Origin: JAIBBG01 sp043748015
Lineage (GTDB): Bacteria > Bacteroidota > Bacteroidia > Flavobacteriales_D > Sanyastnellaceae
Assembly (NCBI GenBank): GCA_043748015.1
Contig: JAYTOA010000157.1
Location: 1 to 16,025, forward strand
DNA length: 16,025 nt
Direction of reading: 5' to 3'
In this document: positions 13,983-16,025 of the stretch, in pieces
How the letters are laid out: each line of letters begins with the position of its first letter
How positions within the stretch are numbered: position 1 is the stretch's first letter
Made by a program: the position numbers and the translations under genes
Notes under the pieces: model-generated
Seen by the model: the letters and a program-made list of their open reading frames with translations, nothing else
Told to the model about the DNA's origin: nothing
The model's database searches: none

Positions 13983-16025
13983 TTAATTACCTATGATAAC
14001 AAGTTTCTGATGGTGCATTTCATCACCCACTTTCATGGTGATGATGTATGAACCGGCCTCAAGATTTCTTGCGTCCAGATCCCACATATACAATCTGCCG
14101 CCATCCACTTTTCCTTGGTGAATAGGAAGCACCAGACGGCCTCTAGCATCAACAATGGCACCGAATACTTCCTGATCAGTAGGTACGCTAAACTTCAGTG
14201 TGAAGTGTTGCAAAGCGGGGTTTGGATAGGCGATCATTTGTATTGTTCCAGGAACAATTACCGACACATGAACGGTTTGTGTTTGTGAAGTTGTATTGCC
14301 ACAACGATCCGTTACAGTCCAAGTGCGGATGATGTCGTAAGGACAGAATTCGTTGGTCTGCGTTTGGGTGAACATTACTTGCATATCCGTATCGCAGTTG
14401 TCGGTTGCATAAATATTACCCGGAACACTTGGAATAGTGCTTCCACATTCAATTGTTGTGTTAGTAGGAATATTGTGCAATACTGGAGGCGTGTTGTCTG
14501 TGATCTCAATGATTTGGAATCCTGTTACGAAATTTCCGCAACGGTCAACCGCTTCATAGGTCCTCAAAACATTACCATAACAACCACCAGATACAGGGAA
14601 CTCTTCGATGATGTTTACTTCCACGTTTGCATCACAATTATCTGTTGCAACGATTGTGTAAGTGTCGAATTCGTCGCAATTCACCATAACGAATGGTGCG
14701 TATGGCAAGAATACCGGAGGCACTTCATCATACACGCTGATGATCTGACTAACTATTGTCTGATTTCCGCAGTCGTCAGTAGCAGTCCATGTACGAACGA
14801 TGTTGTAAGGACATCCTGTTTCCATCAACTCAGAGAATACAACGTTCACATCGCTGTCGCAAATGTCAGTTGCATTTAACTCCGGAGCATTTGGAATCAT
14901 ATTGCAAGGAACAGTTACATCGGCCGGAGCCACAATTATTGGGGCAGTAGTATCAACAACAGTAATGATTTGAGGTATTGACATCGTGTTGCCACAATCA
15001 TCTGTTGCGATGTAGTAACGTTTGATCTGGTATCCGCAACTTCCAGCTATGATAACTTCTGTTATGTTTAATGTTGGAGTAGCATCGCAATTATCGAGAG
15101 CATAAAACGCTACCTGACCAGGAATTGGTTGGCCACATTCAATGGTCGTATCAGCAGGTACCTGATAGAGTACCGGCGCGAGTTCGTCAATGACATAGAT
15201 GTATTGCGTTACAGAAGTCTGGTTATTACACTGGTCATATGCTGTCCACGTGCGCTCCAGAACATATCCGCATTCGAGTTCGAGTGATTCCTCGTAGAAC
15301 ATTACTTCTACGTTTTCATCGCAATTGTCAGTAACAACAATCTGACCCGGCGCAGGAATTTCATCGCCGCACTGGTAGGTATTGTCTTCCGGCCACCATG
15401 AGATAACAGGATCAGTTGAGTCAATGACATGGATGATTTGAGTAATTGTAGTGCTATTCTCACAGTAGTCGGTTGCAGTCCATGTGCGAATAACATCCTC
15501 GCCACATTCAGTGATATTGATGGTGTTATAAGTTGTTGTTACTACGAATTCACTATCACATGAGTCGAAGAACAAGGGTTCAGCAGATGGAAGTTCGTCG
15601 TCACATTCAACGGTAAGTTCATGTTGTACATCCACCAATACGGTTGGGGGAGTTGTATCATGAGTGAATACAAACTGTTCAAACGTGAATGAGTTTCCGC
15701 AATGATCGGTTACAACCCATGTGCGAATAAGTCCTCCCGGGCAGCTTCCGCTGGTTAGGTTTTCAGTGAACAATACGATGAGATTCTGATCGCAGTTGTC
15801 ACCAAAAATTGGAGCAAATTCCGGAACATCCTGGCCACATTCAATGTTGAATTCAATAGGCGGATTGTTCACCAGATAAGGAGCCGATGTATCCGTAACG
15901 ATTATCGTCTGTGTTGCCGTAGACTCATTTCCACATGCATCCGTAGCAGTCCATGTGCGAGTGATTGTGTATGGACAACCTTCCGTCATGCTTTGGCTAT
16001 ATGAAACCGAAGGCACAGAACAGTT
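13983..16025 (-). CDS. Secreted HYR-like repeat protein with T9SS sorting tail, 5' truncated
   Basis: The frame is still open at the window edge (codons at 16017-16025 read N-C-S), so the N-terminus and signal peptide are missing; 680 C-terminal residues are seen. The GTG near 16016 is internal. Seven complete repeats plus one cut by the edge follow each other, each about 75-80 residues with four Cys. The pattern is NCD, then CPY..IxRTWTATDxCGN, then QxIxVxD..xP, then ECG..IP. They resemble HYR/Ig-like modules in which the Cys probably form disulfides outside the cell. The last ~90 residues are a Por_Sec_tail sorting signal: MIAYPNPALQHFTLKF, VDARGRLV, LEAGSYIITMKVG, ending in QKLVIIGN. It is predicted to be a long stalk- or adhesin-like surface protein exported by T9SS. 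Confidence 0.9.
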   Translation of the reverse strand, partial: NCSVPSVSYSQSMTEGCPYTITRTWTATDACGNESTATQTIIVTDTSAPYLVNNPPIEFNIECGQDVPEFAPIFGDNCDQNLIVLFTENLTSGSCPGGLIRTWVVTDHCGNSFTFEQFVFTHDTTPPTVLVDVQHELTVECDDELPSAEPLFFDSCDSEFVVTTTYNTINITECGEDVIRTWTATDYCENSTTITQIIHVIDSTDPVISWWPEDNTYQCGDEIPAPGQIVVTDNCDENVEVMFYEESLELECGYVLERTWTAYDQCNNQTSVTQYIYVIDELAPVLYQVPADTTIECGQPIPGQVAFYALDNCDATPTLNITEVIIAGSCGYQIKRYYIATDDCGNTMSIPQIITVVDTTAPIIVAPADVTVPCNMIPNAPELNATDICDSDVNVVFSELMETGCPYNIVRTWTATDDCGNQTIVSQIISVYDEVPPVFLPYAPFVMVNCDEFDTYTIVATDNCDANVEVNIIEEFPVSGGCYGNVLRTYEAVDRCGNFVTGFQIIEITDNTPPVLHNIPTNTTIECGSTIPSVPGNIYATDNCDTDMQVMFTQTQTNEFCPYDIIRTWTVTDRCGNTTSQTQTVHVSVIVPGTIQMIAYPNPALQHFTLKFSVPTDQEVFGAIVDARGRLVLPIHQGKVDGGRLYMWDLDARNLEAGSYIITMKVGDEMHHQKLVIIGN
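14265..16025 (-). repeat. Array of degenerate 225-240 base coding repeats (HYR-like units)
   Basis: Using the Asn/Ser/Ile-Cys-Asp codons as unit starts, units begin on the minus strand at 15797, 15563, 15326, 15092, 14864, 14639 and 14399, with one more upstream running off the edge. Steps are 234, 237, 234, 228, 225 and 240 bases, all multiples of three. A recurring DNA phrase is the plus-strand CAGTCCATGTGCG, which encodes part of R-T-W-T-A. Units have diverged, so the array is old rather than freshly amplified. Confidence 0.88.

Noticed and set aside
14364..14879. Plus-strand ORF of 171 residues antisense to the HYR-like repeats
   Set aside because: It lies opposite a strongly supported gene with T9SS tail and repeat structure, and its sequence mirrors that repeat period.
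15245..15254. CACGTG core in the repeat gene, and another at about 11816 in gmhA
   Set aside because: The flanks (GTCCACGTGCG and CATCACGTGCG) do not match the parS arms; these are codon coincidences.

Overview
The window looks like chromosome from a free-living Bacteroidota (flavobacteria-like) organism. The evidence is two large secreted proteins with type IX secretion (T9SS) C-terminal sorting tails, a lipoprotein with a DUF4382-like body, a Bacteroidota-type YbeY that carries Asp at the third metal position, and a large DUF4175-type coiled-coil membrane protein beside an RsbW-like ATPase. The DNA is moderately AT-rich. I see no tRNA, rRNA, CRISPR array, insertion sequence or phage gene.

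Layout from left to right. Positions 1-1774 (+): the 3' part of an ALDH7/antiquitin-type aldehyde dehydrogenase, then a small lipoprotein. Positions 1775-1970: a convergent gap with a ParB-site-like 16-mer and a terminator hairpin. Positions 1971-4309 (-): ybeY followed by mnmG (gidA), transcribed leftward. Positions 4419-8257 (-): a two-gene operon of a 1116-residue DUF4175-like membrane protein and a 141-residue RsbW-like ATP-binding protein, ended by a clear intrinsic terminator. Positions 8453-9394 (-): a PhyH-family Fe(II)/2-oxoglutarate dioxygenase. Positions 9438-11434 (-): a T9SS cargo protein and a small overlapping ORF. Positions 11559-13924 (+): gmhA (phosphoheptose isomerase, LPS heptose pathway) and a comM/yifB-type AAA ATPase. 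A perfect 12-bp bidirectional terminator follows, and then (-) a truncated gene for a secreted protein made of about 80-residue four-cysteine HYR-like repeats with a T9SS tail.

The most notable non-coding signal is three 16-mers sharing the identical core TGTTCCACGTGAAA within about 2 kb. One lies just downstream of mnmG, one inside the mnmG coding sequence and one in the short ybeY-mnmG gap. Each matches the widely conserved parS consensus TGTTNCACGTGAAACA at 14 or 15 of 16 positions. I infer that this is a ParB-loading (centromere) cluster and that the window lies near the replication origin. No parA, parB, dnaA or DnaA-box cluster is inside the window to confirm it.

Four starts in this annotation are moved from the longest open frame to a downstream ATG because of signal peptide, family length or overlap: the lipoprotein, the T9SS protein, gmhA and comM. 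I found no clearly new multi-gene defence or mobile system. The least characterised real genes are the DUF4175-like protein, its RsbW-like partner, the dioxygenase and the small ORF at 9438-9692.
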